Assembly: GCA_030633145.1 (NCBI GenBank)
Contig: DAOVTM010000082.1
Coordinates: 1-11,482 of the forward strand
Length of the DNA: 11,482 nt
DNA from: Desulfobulbaceae bacterium
GTDB lineage: Bacteria > Desulfobacterota > Desulfobulbia > Desulfobulbales > Desulfobulbaceae
Direction: 5' to 3'
Shown in pieces: positions 5,690 through 11,482 of this stretch. The translations under genes were made by a program, and so were the position numbers. The notes under the pieces were generated by a model. That model saw only the letters and a program-made list of their open reading frames with translations. It had not been told where the DNA came from and ran no database searches. Each line of letters starts with the position of its first letter. The first letter of the stretch is position 1.

Positions 5690-7090
5690 TCAGCCCCGGA
5701 TAAGGGTCAGCAACTCATCGGTTTTTTCCTTCAGCAGTTGCTCATCTCCCCTGGTTTCCACATTAAGCCGCAGCACAGGCTCTGTATTGGACTTGCGAAT
5801 ATTAAAACGGTACTCGGGCAGGGTCACGGATACCCCGTCCGTATAGTCCAGTTCCGCATCCCTGTACAGCTCTTCCAGCGAACGGATTACCTCATCCGGA
5901 TCTGCAACCTGAGAGTTAATCTCACCACTCACCGGATAGGCCAGCATATAATCATCCACCAGGGAAGAGAGGGTGACACCCCGGTCACAGAGCAGTTGAC
6001 AGAGCAGCAGCCAGGGTACCATGCCCGAATCGCAGTAGCCGAAATCACGGAAATAATGATGAGCCGACATCTCACCGCCATACACTGCGTCTTCTTGGCG
6101 CATGGCCTCTTTGATAAAGGCGTGGCCTGTTTTGGTCATGATCGGGGTGCCGCCGTTCTTTTTTACCACCTCCCTGGTGTTCCAGGTAAGGCGCGGATCA
6201 TGGAGGATGGTGGCACCGGGATGAGTCTGCAGCAGAGCCTCGGCCAGCAGAGCAACCATATAATAGCCTTCAATAAAACGACCATTCTGGTCATAAAAAA
6301 AGCAGCGGTCAAAATCGCCGTCCCAGGCAAGGCCGAGATCAGCTCCGTGTTCCCGCACGGCCCGAGCCGTGACTTCCCGTTTTTCCGGGAGCAGCGGGTT
6401 GGGTACCCCGTTGGGAAAGGTGCCGTCCGGGATATGGTTGATCTTGATAAATTCAAAGGGCAGGATCAATTCCAGCAGGTCGATGACCGGCCCGGCACAG
6501 CCGTTGCCGCCATTGACCACCAGCTTGAGAAGATTTCCCCCCTGTTCATGTTTTTTCTTCTGCAAATCCTCCAGGTTGAGATAGGACAACAGGTGTGTGA
6601 TATAGAGATGTTTATTAGGCATCTTGCAATGGATGCCGATTCGCTCCGGCTTATCTGGCCGTGCGTTGTGATACCAGCTATCCGATGCCGCATTGTCGGC
6701 AATCTCCAGCAGGCCAGAGTCGCTTGACACGGGTCGAGCCTGTTGGCGTACAAACTTCATCCCGTTATAGTCTGCCGGATTATGGCTGGCCGTAATCATG
6801 ATACCGCCGTCCACATCTGCAAACTCGTTGCTGAAGACCGCAAAATACATCTCTTCAGTACCGCAGAGACCAATATCAACCACTCCGATCCCCGCCGCAG
6901 TCAATGTTGCGCACAGTGCATTGGCTATTTCAGGACTGGTGAGTCGCATGTCTTCGCCGACCACCACCTTACGGGCGTTGATCTGTTTGCAGAAGGCCAG
7001 ACCGATCCTGGCTGCGATATCCGGGTTTAGTTCTTCAGGAACCTTGCCACGCACGTCATAGGCTGTAAAACAATTCAGGGGTATGGACAT
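5690..7090 (-). CDS. manB: Phosphomannomutase / phosphoglucomutase
   Basis: A 466-residue alpha-D-phosphohexomutase that interconverts mannose-6-phosphate and mannose-1-phosphate (often also the glucose phosphates, as in AlgC). Numbering from the ATG at 7090, the four-domain family pattern is complete: FTAYDVRGKVP (8-18), phosphoserine loop ITASHNPADYNGMKF (99-113, Ser102), Mg-binding WDGDFDRCFF (256-265), sugar-binding GGEMSAHHYF (338-347) and phosphate-binding RKSNTEPVLRLN (432-443). The family name manB/cpsG/algC depends on the species; substrate preference cannot be read here. The frame also extends to a TTG at 7135, but the ATG at 7090 has GAGG 5 nt upstream and begins right before the conserved core, so it is preferred. 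This is the first gene of the minus-strand series and is divergent from rmlA across 232 bp. Confidence 0.96.
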   Translation of the reverse strand: MSIPLNCFTAYDVRGKVPEELNPDIAARIGLAFCKQINARKVVVGEDMRLTSPEIANALCATLTAAGIGVVDIGLCGTEEMYFAVFSNEFADVDGGIMITASHNPADYNGMKFVRQQARPVSSDSGLLEIADNAASDSWYHNARPDKPERIGIHCKMPNKHLYITHLLSYLNLEDLQKKKHEQGGNLLKLVVNGGNGCAGPVIDLLELILPFEFIKINHIPDGTFPNGVPNPLLPEKREVTARAVREHGADLGLAWDGDFDRCFFYDQNGRFIEGYYMVALLAEALLQTHPGATILHDPRLTWNTREVVKKNGGTPIMTKTGHAFIKEAMRQEDAVYGGEMSAHHYFRDFGYCDSGMVPWLLLCQLLCDRGVTLSSLVDDYMLAYPVSGEINSQVADPDEVIRSLEELYRDAELDYTDGVSVTLPEYRFNIRKSNTEPVLRLNVETRGDEQLLKEKTDELLTLIRG

Positions 7091-7322
7091 AATGACCTCG
7101 GCTGAAAAGAAATGAAAACATTTTGCTTCCCTCAATTAAATACGTTATGATAGTCGATTTTATACAATTAGGAGAAACTTTTCTATACTTTTTTAGTAAG
7201 CATTGCTTATTATTATGGTGCGCACAGCGCACCCTACCCTGTAACATGCCTGTAAGGTGCGCTGTGCGCACCATTCAACAACGAATGTCAACTCAAATAC
7301 AAATAAATATAAGATACTGATA
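7091..7322. promoter_or_regulatory. Divergent intergenic region between manB and rmlA
   Basis: A 232-bp region that should contain promoters for both the minus-strand manB series and the plus-strand rmlA-rmlD pair. Its centre (about 7125-7215) is very AT-rich, with TATACT at 7184-7189 on the plus strand as a possible -10 element and TATAAAAT read on the minus strand. No -35 with good spacing was found for either, so exact promoters are not assigned. A small dyad, TAAGCA-T-TGCTTA (7197-7209), could be an operator. A REP-like inverted repeat follows it on the rmlA side, between any upstream promoter and the gene. Confidence 0.45.
7215..7274. repeat. REP-like pair (REPIN-type): perfect 19-bp inverted repeat
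   Basis: The arms ATGGTGCGCACAGCGCACC (7215-7233) and GGTGCGCTGTGCGCACCAT (7256-7274) are perfect reverse complements around a 22-nt loop. Each arm is itself a hairpin (GGTGCGC, 3-nt loop, GCGCACC). Next to each hairpin, on its 5' side and facing the loop, is GTAG (minus strand, 7234-7237) or GTAA (plus strand, 7252-7255). This fits the GTAG-plus-hairpin design of REP elements mobilised by RAYT transposases. The loop also holds a CCTGTAA direct repeat (7238-7244, 7249-7255). It lies 48 bp before rmlA. No transposase gene is present, so it would be a non-autonomous copy. Confidence 0.8.
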
Positions 7323-8216
7323 ATGAAAGGAATAATTTTAGCTGGAGGGTCGGGAACCCGGCTCTATCCGTTGACCAGGGTTATCAGCAAACAGCTGATC
7401 CCCATCTATGATAAACCGATGATCTATTATCCCCTGTCCGTCTTGATGCTGGCAGGGATACGGGACATCTTAATTATTTCCACCCCTTATGACCTGCCCC
7501 GCTTTTCGGAACTGTTTGGAAATGGCAGCCATCTGGGCCTTAACATCACCTACGCCCCCCAGCCCAGGCCGGAAGGACTGGCCCAGGCCTTTGTCATTGG
7601 CAGGGAGTTCATCAACAACGATCCGGTGGCTCTGGTGCTTGGTGATAATATCTTTTTCGGGCATGGTTTTGCCGATATTGCCCAGCGGTGCAGCCGTCTG
7701 GTTGACGGTGGAACCATCTTTGGCTACCTGGTCAGAGATCCAGAGCGGTACGGAGTGGTGGAATTTGATAATCAGCAGCGGGTCATCGGTATAGAGGAAA
7801 AACCTGACAAGCCCAAATCACGGTATGCGGTTCCCGGCCTTTATTTTTATGATAACTCGGTGGTTGATATTGCCTCCTCCATCAAGCCCTCGCCCCGGGG
7901 CGAGCTGGAGATAACCGATGTCAATATCCACTATCTCAGAGAGAAAAAGCTTACGGTGGAGCTGCTTGGCCGGGGTTTCTGCTGGCTGGACACCGGCACC
8001 CATGAATCCCTGCAGCAGGCAGCAAGCTATGTCGAGGCAGTGCAGACCCGGCAGGGACTCAAAATTGCCTGTCTGGAGGAGATAGCCTGGCGACTCGGTT
8101 ATATCGACGGTGAGCAGGTGGAGAAGATGGCAGCCCAGATGCTGAAAAATCAGTATGGTCAATACCTGATGAGCCTGTTGGATGACAGTGTCCCGGACGG
8201 AAACGCAGAACAGTGA
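7323..8216 (+). CDS. rmlA: Glucose-1-phosphate thymidylyltransferase
   Basis: First enzyme of dTDP-L-rhamnose synthesis: glucose-1-phosphate plus dTTP gives dTDP-glucose and pyrophosphate. The 297-residue length is typical for RmlA/RfbA. Visible motifs are the nucleotide-binding GGSGTRLYPLT (8-18) with SKQLIPIYDKPMIYYPLS (22-39), the Mg/sugar site LGDNIFFGHG (106-115), IEEKPDKPKS (157-166), PRGELEITDVN (191-201) and WLDTGTH (221-227). The frame is open upstream to 7257, but that part would run through the REP-like palindrome, and the family begins MKGIILAGG; the ATG at 7323 is chosen although its ribosome binding site is weak. It is followed after 16 bp by rmlD. No rmlB or rmlC lies nearby, so the remaining two steps must be encoded elsewhere. 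Confidence 0.97.
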   Translation: MKGIILAGGSGTRLYPLTRVISKQLIPIYDKPMIYYPLSVLMLAGIRDILIISTPYDLPRFSELFGNGSHLGLNITYAPQPRPEGLAQAFVIGREFINNDPVALVLGDNIFFGHGFADIAQRCSRLVDGGTIFGYLVRDPERYGVVEFDNQQRVIGIEEKPDKPKSRYAVPGLYFYDNSVVDIASSIKPSPRGELEITDVNIHYLREKKLTVELLGRGFCWLDTGTHESLQQAASYVEAVQTRQGLKIACLEEIAWRLGYIDGEQVEKMAAQMLKNQYGQYLMSLLDDSVPDGNAEQ

Positions 8217-8220
8217 GGCA

Positions 8221-8226
8221 AAGGGA
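8221..8226 (+). promoter_or_regulatory. Ribosome binding site of rmlD
   Basis: AAGGGA, 6 nt before the rmlD ATG at 8233, within the 16-bp gap after rmlA. Independent initiation within a shared rmlA-rmlD message is likely. Confidence 0.6.
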
Positions 8227-8232
8227 AGATAA

Positions 8233-9117
8233 ATGAAAATTCTGATAACCGGGGCCGGCGGGCAGTTAGGACAGGACTGCATCCGGGTCATGAAAGACCA
8301 CCAGGTGCAGGGCTGCGGTTCCAGCGACCTGGATATTACCAATGCGGATCAGGTCAGACAGACAATAGACGAACTTTCACCAAACGTAGTGGTCAACTGC
8401 GCCGCCTATACTGCGGTGGACAACTGCGAAAAACAGCAAACCTCCTGCCGGGCAGTCAATGAACAGGGGGCTGCCAATCTGGCTGCGGCCTGCGCAGAGT
8501 ATAGCTGCAGACTGGTGCATGTCTCCACCGACTATGTCTTTGACGGCAAAAAGCCGATTCCCGAACCCTATACGGAAACAGACCAGACTGAACCCCTGTC
8601 CGCCTATGGCGGTACTAAACTGGGAGGAGAGCTGGCCATAACTCAGTTGCTGGAGGATCATGTTATCCTGCGCACGGCCTGGCTCTTTGGCATGGACTCC
8701 AATAATTTTCTCAAAACCATGCTGCGCCTGGCTCTGCTGAATCCTGAGCGAACCATTCGGGTGGTGGATGATCAGTATGGTTCCCTGACCTGGACCATGA
8801 CCCTGGCCCGGCAGATAGAGGCACTGTTAGCCGCTGATATTCGCGGCATTGTCCATGCCACTGCCGAGGGTTCTTCCACCTGGTTTGGCGGGGCAAAATA
8901 CTTTCTGGAAAAAATGAAGGTTCCCTTTTCCCTGGAACCGTGCAGCACTGAGGAGTACCCTACCCCCGCCCATCGTCCGGCCAACTCTATCCTGGAAAAC
9001 AGGATATTGAAGGAGCAAGGACTGAATGTGATGCAGGACTGGCAGGAGGATGTGGATGATTTTGTCGGGATGTATCAGAAGGAACTCCTTGCCCAGTATG
9101 ATCAAGCAGATAACTGA
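8233..9117 (+). CDS. rmlD: dTDP-4-dehydrorhamnose reductase
   Basis: Last enzyme of dTDP-L-rhamnose synthesis, reducing the 4-keto group of dTDP-4-dehydrorhamnose with NAD(P)H. At 294 residues it is a full-length extended short-chain dehydrogenase. It shows the Rossmann motif GAGGQLG (7-13), DLDITN (32-37), CAAYTAVDNCE (56-66), STDYVFDG (98-105), the catalytic pair YGGTK (Tyr125, Lys129), DDQYGSLTW (179-187) and HRPANS (247-252). Here the usual DQxGxPT is DQYGSLT, a small deviation. It is transcribed with rmlA. The end overlaps the convergent UPF0280 gene by 16 bp, so there is no room for a separate terminator between them. Confidence 0.97.
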   Translation: MKILITGAGGQLGQDCIRVMKDHQVQGCGSSDLDITNADQVRQTIDELSPNVVVNCAAYTAVDNCEKQQTSCRAVNEQGAANLAAACAEYSCRLVHVSTDYVFDGKKPIPEPYTETDQTEPLSAYGGTKLGGELAITQLLEDHVILRTAWLFGMDSNNFLKTMLRLALLNPERTIRVVDDQYGSLTWTMTLARQIEALLAADIRGIVHATAEGSSTWFGGAKYFLEKMKVPFSLEPCSTEEYPTPAHRPANSILENRILKEQGLNVMQDWQEDVDDFVGMYQKELLAQYDQADN

Positions 9118-9878
9118 ACCAACTCAATCTCCCCCCAGGCACCAAGCTGTTCGCCAGAGATAATCACCACTCCGGCCAGCCCCTCAATCTCTTCGGCCAG
9201 GGCCAGGGCTTGATTAATACTCTGTTTATTCCTGCCCACCTCATTGCCCAGCCGGGTGGCAGCTGCGTCTGCCAGGGCGGTGGAGGCAGCAGTTACCATC
9301 ACCGCATCCGCAGTGCCAAGGCTCAATGAATGCCCGATAGTACCAGAGGAACAGCAGACCCCGCATGCCATCTGCTCTGGTTGGAGGCTGATACCCAGTT
9401 TATCACTCAAGGGCGATTCTCCGGCATAAATAGAGACCGTGGTCTGCTGTCTGCGGGAGACAAAGAGGTCACCACCGTTTTCCACAATGACCTCCTCAAG
9501 CCCCTGCCCCAGCAGCCCTTGTCCCACCTGCTCGGCTATCACTCCGGCGACTGCGGCCATGGGGCCGACACCGCACCGGAGAGCTGCCGCAGCCATTTTC
9601 CGGATAATCTCCGGCGCACTGTTGTCCACCGGCAAAGGAACAAGAGAGTCTTTAAATAAGGGGTGATTCCTTATATACTGTTCAATGGCAGCCCGGGCAG
9701 TGGACAGTAGCTGTAGGGCCGCATCTTCCACTGAGCCGGAGGCTTGGATATGTAGGTCGGTTTCTGCCATCTTGACAACGGTTGAGACAAGCCCGGAAGC
9801 TTCGACTAAACGATATTTACGCTCCTGGTAGGAAAGGGGTGTCTTTTTTCTGGAAAACGATTTATTTTTAGAAGACAT
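9102..9878 (-). CDS. UPF0280 family protein (ApbE-like fold), function unknown
   Basis: A protein of the UPF0280 family, related to the ApbE superfamily of FAD:protein FMN transferases. No reaction is established for this branch that I can name. From the ATG at 9878 it has 258 residues. Visible conserved segments are YRLV (22-25), ETDLHIQA (39-46), the arginine helix with EQYIRNHPLF (66-75), GVGPMAAVAG (103-112), VENGGD (132-137), SSGTIGHSLSLGTADAV (177-193) and ADAAATRLGNEVG (203-215), comparable with the ApbE DAxxT metal motif. No signal peptide is present, so it is cytoplasmic, unlike exported ApbE. The frame extends upstream to an ATG at 9914 and a TTG at 9959. ATG 9878 is chosen because of GGAG 11 nt upstream and family length, but 9914 is possible. 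It is convergent with rmlD and divergent from the glycosyltransferase pair. Confidence 0.9.
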   Translation of the reverse strand: MSSKNKSFSRKKTPLSYQERKYRLVEASGLVSTVVKMAETDLHIQASGSVEDAALQLLSTARAAIEQYIRNHPLFKDSLVPLPVDNSAPEIIRKMAAAALRCGVGPMAAVAGVIAEQVGQGLLGQGLEEVIVENGGDLFVSRRQQTTVSIYAGESPLSDKLGISLQPEQMACGVCCSSGTIGHSLSLGTADAVMVTAASTALADAAATRLGNEVGRNKQSINQALALAEEIEGLAGVVIISGEQLGAWGEIELVQLSA

Positions 9879-9964
9879 TCTTGATTGACTCCGGTTTTCA
9901 ACAAATGTTTCCATTATTTTTATGGTTACACGAATATGGTTGCACGATATAAGACCCAAAAGAA
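9879..9964. promoter_or_regulatory. Short divergent region between UPF0280 gene and glycosyltransferase pair
   Basis: Only 86 bp (50 bp if UPF0280 starts at 9914) separate the two divergent starts. It must hold at least the ribosome binding sites and probably overlapping divergent promoters. The plus-strand gene has only a weak AAAAGAA before its ATG. No clear -35/-10 pair or operator dyad was found by eye. Confidence 0.3.
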
Positions 9965-10627
9965 ATGAACAACAGTAAATTTGACAACAGACCGCAGAGA
10001 ATCATTATCTTTACCCGATATCCCCAGCCTGGTAAGGTAAAAACCAGGTTGATTGCACATTTGGGAGCCGCTGGTGCGGCGAGGATCCATAAAGAGATGA
10101 CTGAGCAGCTCATCCATCGGATCGAACCGGACTTGCCGGCAGAGGATACGATATTACAAATCTTTTACAGTGGTGCTTCCCTTGCGCAGATGCAACAATG
10201 GCTGGGCAAGAGCTGTTCTTTTATCCCACAGCAGGGAGATGGGTTGGGGCAGCGGATGAAGCACGCCTTTGCAGATGCGGACAGGCCGGGTCGTACCATC
10301 CTCATCGGTTCCGACTGCCCGGAAGTCGATACTGCAATTATCCGTACCGGACTGGAAAAGTTGACCAGCCATGACCTGGTACTCGGCCCGGCTGCGGACG
10401 GAGGTTATTACCTGATTGGCCTGAAGCGGCCAGCCACCCCCCTGTTTGATGATATTGACTGGGGAACAGGCCGGGTTCTGGCGCAGACCCTGGTCAAGGC
10501 GGAATCTCTGGGACTCACCATTGCCCTGCTGCCGGTACTGCACGATATTGATCGACCGGAAGATCTTGTTCATTACAGAGGAAGTTGGCATGAAAAAAAT
10601 CTCCATTATCATCCCGGTACTGAATGA
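9965..10627 (+). CDS. TIGR04282/DUF2064-type GT-A fold nucleotidyl- or glycosyltransferase
   Basis: A 220-residue protein of the TIGR04282 type, first described as radical-SAM/selenodomain-associated transferase 1 and now often labelled arsenosugar biosynthesis glycosyltransferase. The fold resembles small nucleotidyltransferases such as CofC/MobA. Visible motifs are FTRYPQPGKVKTRL (16-29), GDGLGQRM (91-98), the acidic site IGSDCP (114-119), GPAADGGYYLIGL (141-153), DIDWGT (163-168) and DIDRPEDL (194-201). The substrate is not established from sequence. The C-terminal 13 codons overlap the next gene, which encodes the usual TIGR04283 partner. The ATG at 9965 precedes the first strand RIIIFTRYP by 11 residues; its ribosome binding site is weak. 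The arsenosugar role is a database naming convention: no arsM or arsS homologue is in this window. Confidence 0.9.
   Translation: MNNSKFDNRPQRIIIFTRYPQPGKVKTRLIAHLGAAGAARIHKEMTEQLIHRIEPDLPAEDTILQIFYSGASLAQMQQWLGKSCSFIPQQGDGLGQRMKHAFADADRPGRTILIGSDCPEVDTAIIRTGLEKLTSHDLVLGPAADGGYYLIGLKRPATPLFDDIDWGTGRVLAQTLVKAESLGLTIALLPVLHDIDRPEDLVHYRGSWHEKNLHYHPGTE
10577..10584 (+). promoter_or_regulatory. Ribosome binding site of the TIGR04283-type gene
   Basis: AGAGGAAG, 5 nt before the ATG at 10590, inside the end of the preceding gene. It decides this start over the longer open frame back to 10446. Confidence 0.7.
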
Positions 10628-11303
10628 AGCGCAGGCCATCGGCCCCTGTCTGGACAGACTGATCAGGGAGCAGGCCGGACAGGATCTGGAAATACTGGTG
10701 GTGGACGGCGGCAGCAGCGATGAGACCATTGAGGAGGTGGGAAAAAGAAAACTCCGTCCAATCCGCTCCAAATCCGGACGAGGATTGCAACAGGATATGG
10801 GTGCCAGGCTGGCCTCGGGCGATTATCTCCTCTTTCTCCACTGTGATACCAGGCTGCCGGTTGATTGTATTGCGCAGGTTAAGAAGGTTCTGCAACAGCC
10901 AGGAGTGGTTGCCGGTGCCTTTCGCCTTGGTATTGATGCACCAGGAACAGGCTTTCGAATCATTGAGTGGGGGGCAAACCTGCGTTCAAGGTTGCTGGGA
11001 ATGGTTTACGGCGACCAGGGGCTGTTCATGAGCAGTCAATCCTATAGCAAGGCAGGGGGATTTCCCAGGCAGTCAATCCTGGAAGAGCTGCCCCTGCTGG
11101 CCGGGTTGAAAAAAATCGGCAGGATTAAACTTGCCAGGGGCTGTGCCATGACCTCACCAAGGCGCTGGCAGCAGCACGGCCTGATTAAAACCAGCCTGAT
11201 CAACCAGTTAATGCTGATTGGCTGGACATTTGGTATTGCACCGGAACGCCTCAGCCGATGGTATTACAAACCCGCAAAACGACCGGGGAGGAGACAAGGA
11301 TAG
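10590..11303 (+). CDS. TIGR04283-type family 2 glycosyltransferase
   Basis: A 237-residue GT2 enzyme of the TIGR04283 type, the regular partner of the TIGR04282 protein encoded before it. Motifs are the N-terminal strand ISIIIPVLNE (4-13), nucleotide-binding VVDGGSSDET (37-46), SGRGLQQDMGA (62-72, where the family usually has QMN), the metal site LHCDTRLP (83-90, HxDT form of DXD), VAGAFRLG (107-114) and YGDQGLFM (140-147). The C-terminus (GWTFGIAPERLSRWYY, 211-226) is the family tail. A hydrophobic stretch around 203-216 may touch the membrane. The start at 10590 overlaps the preceding gene by 38 bp and has a good ribosome binding site. Donor and acceptor are unknown; the pair may modify a lipid or small metabolite rather than build a polymer, which is inference. 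Confidence 0.92.
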   Translation: MKKISIIIPVLNEAQAIGPCLDRLIREQAGQDLEILVVDGGSSDETIEEVGKRKLRPIRSKSGRGLQQDMGARLASGDYLLFLHCDTRLPVDCIAQVKKVLQQPGVVAGAFRLGIDAPGTGFRIIEWGANLRSRLLGMVYGDQGLFMSSQSYSKAGGFPRQSILEELPLLAGLKKIGRIKLARGCAMTSPRRWQQHGLIKTSLINQLMLIGWTFGIAPERLSRWYYKPAKRPGRRQG

Positions 11304-11305
11304 CG

Positions 11306-11323
11306 TAACTATAGTAACTATAG
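11306..11323. repeat. Two tandem copies of TAACTATAG
   Basis: The 9-bp unit TAACTATAG is repeated directly (11306-11314 and 11315-11323), 3 bp after the last stop codon. No function is evident. Confidence 0.6.
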
Positions 11324-11370
11324 GCAGAACGTACAACAAAAGGTATCCTGCTAAAATTTTATGGCAGCCT

Positions 11371-11472
11371 CGTTCCCACGCTCCAGCGTGGGAACGATAC
11401 TTGGACGATCTATCGTCCGGTAGAGACCGCAGGAGCGGTCATGCAAGGTTCCCACGCTGGAGCATGGGAACC
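11371..11472. repeat. Compound REP-like element with four hairpins
   Basis: Outer left hairpin 11371-11396: CGTTCCCACGCT, 2-nt loop, AGCGTGGGAACG, a perfect 12-bp stem. Outer right hairpin 11447-11472: GGTTCCCACGCT, loop, AGCATGGGAACC, one mismatch. The right hairpin is an inverted copy of the left one with three differences, so the whole 102 bp is also a large inverted repeat. Between them lie two small perfect hairpins: GGACGAT/ATCGTCC (11403-11418) and GACCGC/GCGGTC (11425-11440). The GTTCCCACGC palindrome is a widespread REP-type sequence in proteobacteria. It lies 67 bp after the glycosyltransferase stop and could also end transcription or stabilise mRNA, though no T-run follows. Confidence 0.8.
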
Positions 11473-11482
11473 AGTGGGTTAA

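Noticed and set aside
5738..6727. Plus-strand open frame of 329 codons opposite manB
   Set aside because: It is antisense to the full-length phosphomannomutase and has no domain signature.
7123..7320. Possible 65-codon gene spanning the manB-rmlA spacer
   Set aside because: It runs through the REP-like palindrome, has no family resemblance, and ends just before rmlA; it is probably chance in an intergenic region.
7257..7322. N-terminal extension of rmlA from an upstream start
   Set aside because: The extra residues are encoded partly by the REP-like repeat and precede the standard MKGIILAGG start of the family.
8233..9117. A CRISPR array, tRNA or insertion sequence somewhere in the window, considered when scanning both strands
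   Set aside because: No regularly spaced repeats with spacers, no cloverleaf with a TTC-type T-loop, and no transposase coding frame were seen; the only repeats are REP-like hairpins and the in-gene 15-bp units.
10446..10589. N-terminal extension of the TIGR04283-type enzyme
   Set aside because: GT2 enzymes begin at the IIPVLNE strand; the ATG at 10590 has a strong ribosome binding site and the extension is out-of-frame coding sequence of the preceding gene.
11371..11396. Rho-independent terminator after the glycosyltransferase pair
   Set aside because: The stem is strong, but no T-run follows on either strand and an inverted second copy is present, so a REP-like repeat explains it better; a termination side effect remains possible.

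Overview
The window looks like a chromosomal stretch of a Gram-negative bacterium, most likely a deltaproteobacterial (Desulfobacterota/Desulfobulbales-like) sulfur-cycle organism. This placement is an inference. It rests on the combination of a PEGA-domain eukaryote-like kinase, a UPF0280/ApbE-like protein, the TIGR04282/TIGR04283 glycosyltransferase pair, and REP-like palindromes of the GTTCCCACGC and GGTGCGC types. No rRNA or marker gene is present to prove it.

Left part, positions 1-7090, all on the minus strand and reading right to left: phosphomannomutase (manB/algC type), mannose-1-phosphate guanylyltransferase (manC), an HicB-like antitoxin and a VapC-type PIN toxin, a transmembrane Ser/Thr kinase with a C-terminal PEGA domain, a PP2C phosphatase, and an AT-rich exported PEGA protein that runs off the left edge. 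Gaps are 58 bp, 9 bp, 0, 6 bp, a 4-bp overlap and 52 bp, so the whole series could be one transcript. ManB and ManC would make GDP-mannose from mannose-6-phosphate. The kinase and phosphatase form an obvious antagonistic pair, and the two PEGA proteins suggest a sensing or anchoring role at the cell envelope. The toxin-antitoxin pair sits between the two halves and is visibly more AT-rich than its neighbours.

Middle, 7091-7322: a divergent intergenic region with a perfect 19-bp inverted repeat built from two REP-like hairpins. Then on the plus strand come rmlA and rmlD, two of the four dTDP-L-rhamnose genes; rmlB and rmlC are not in the window. With manBC this makes the area a sugar-nucleotide supply locus for surface polysaccharide.

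Right part, 9102-11303: a UPF0280 (ApbE-like) gene on the minus strand converges on rmlD with a 16-bp overlap. It is divergent from two plus-strand glycosyltransferase genes, of the TIGR04282 and TIGR04283 types, which overlap each other by 38 bp. The last ~110 bases hold a compound REP-like element with four hairpins. No tRNA, rRNA, CRISPR array or insertion sequence was seen. The only non-coding stretches over 100 bp are 7091-7322 and 11304-11482.
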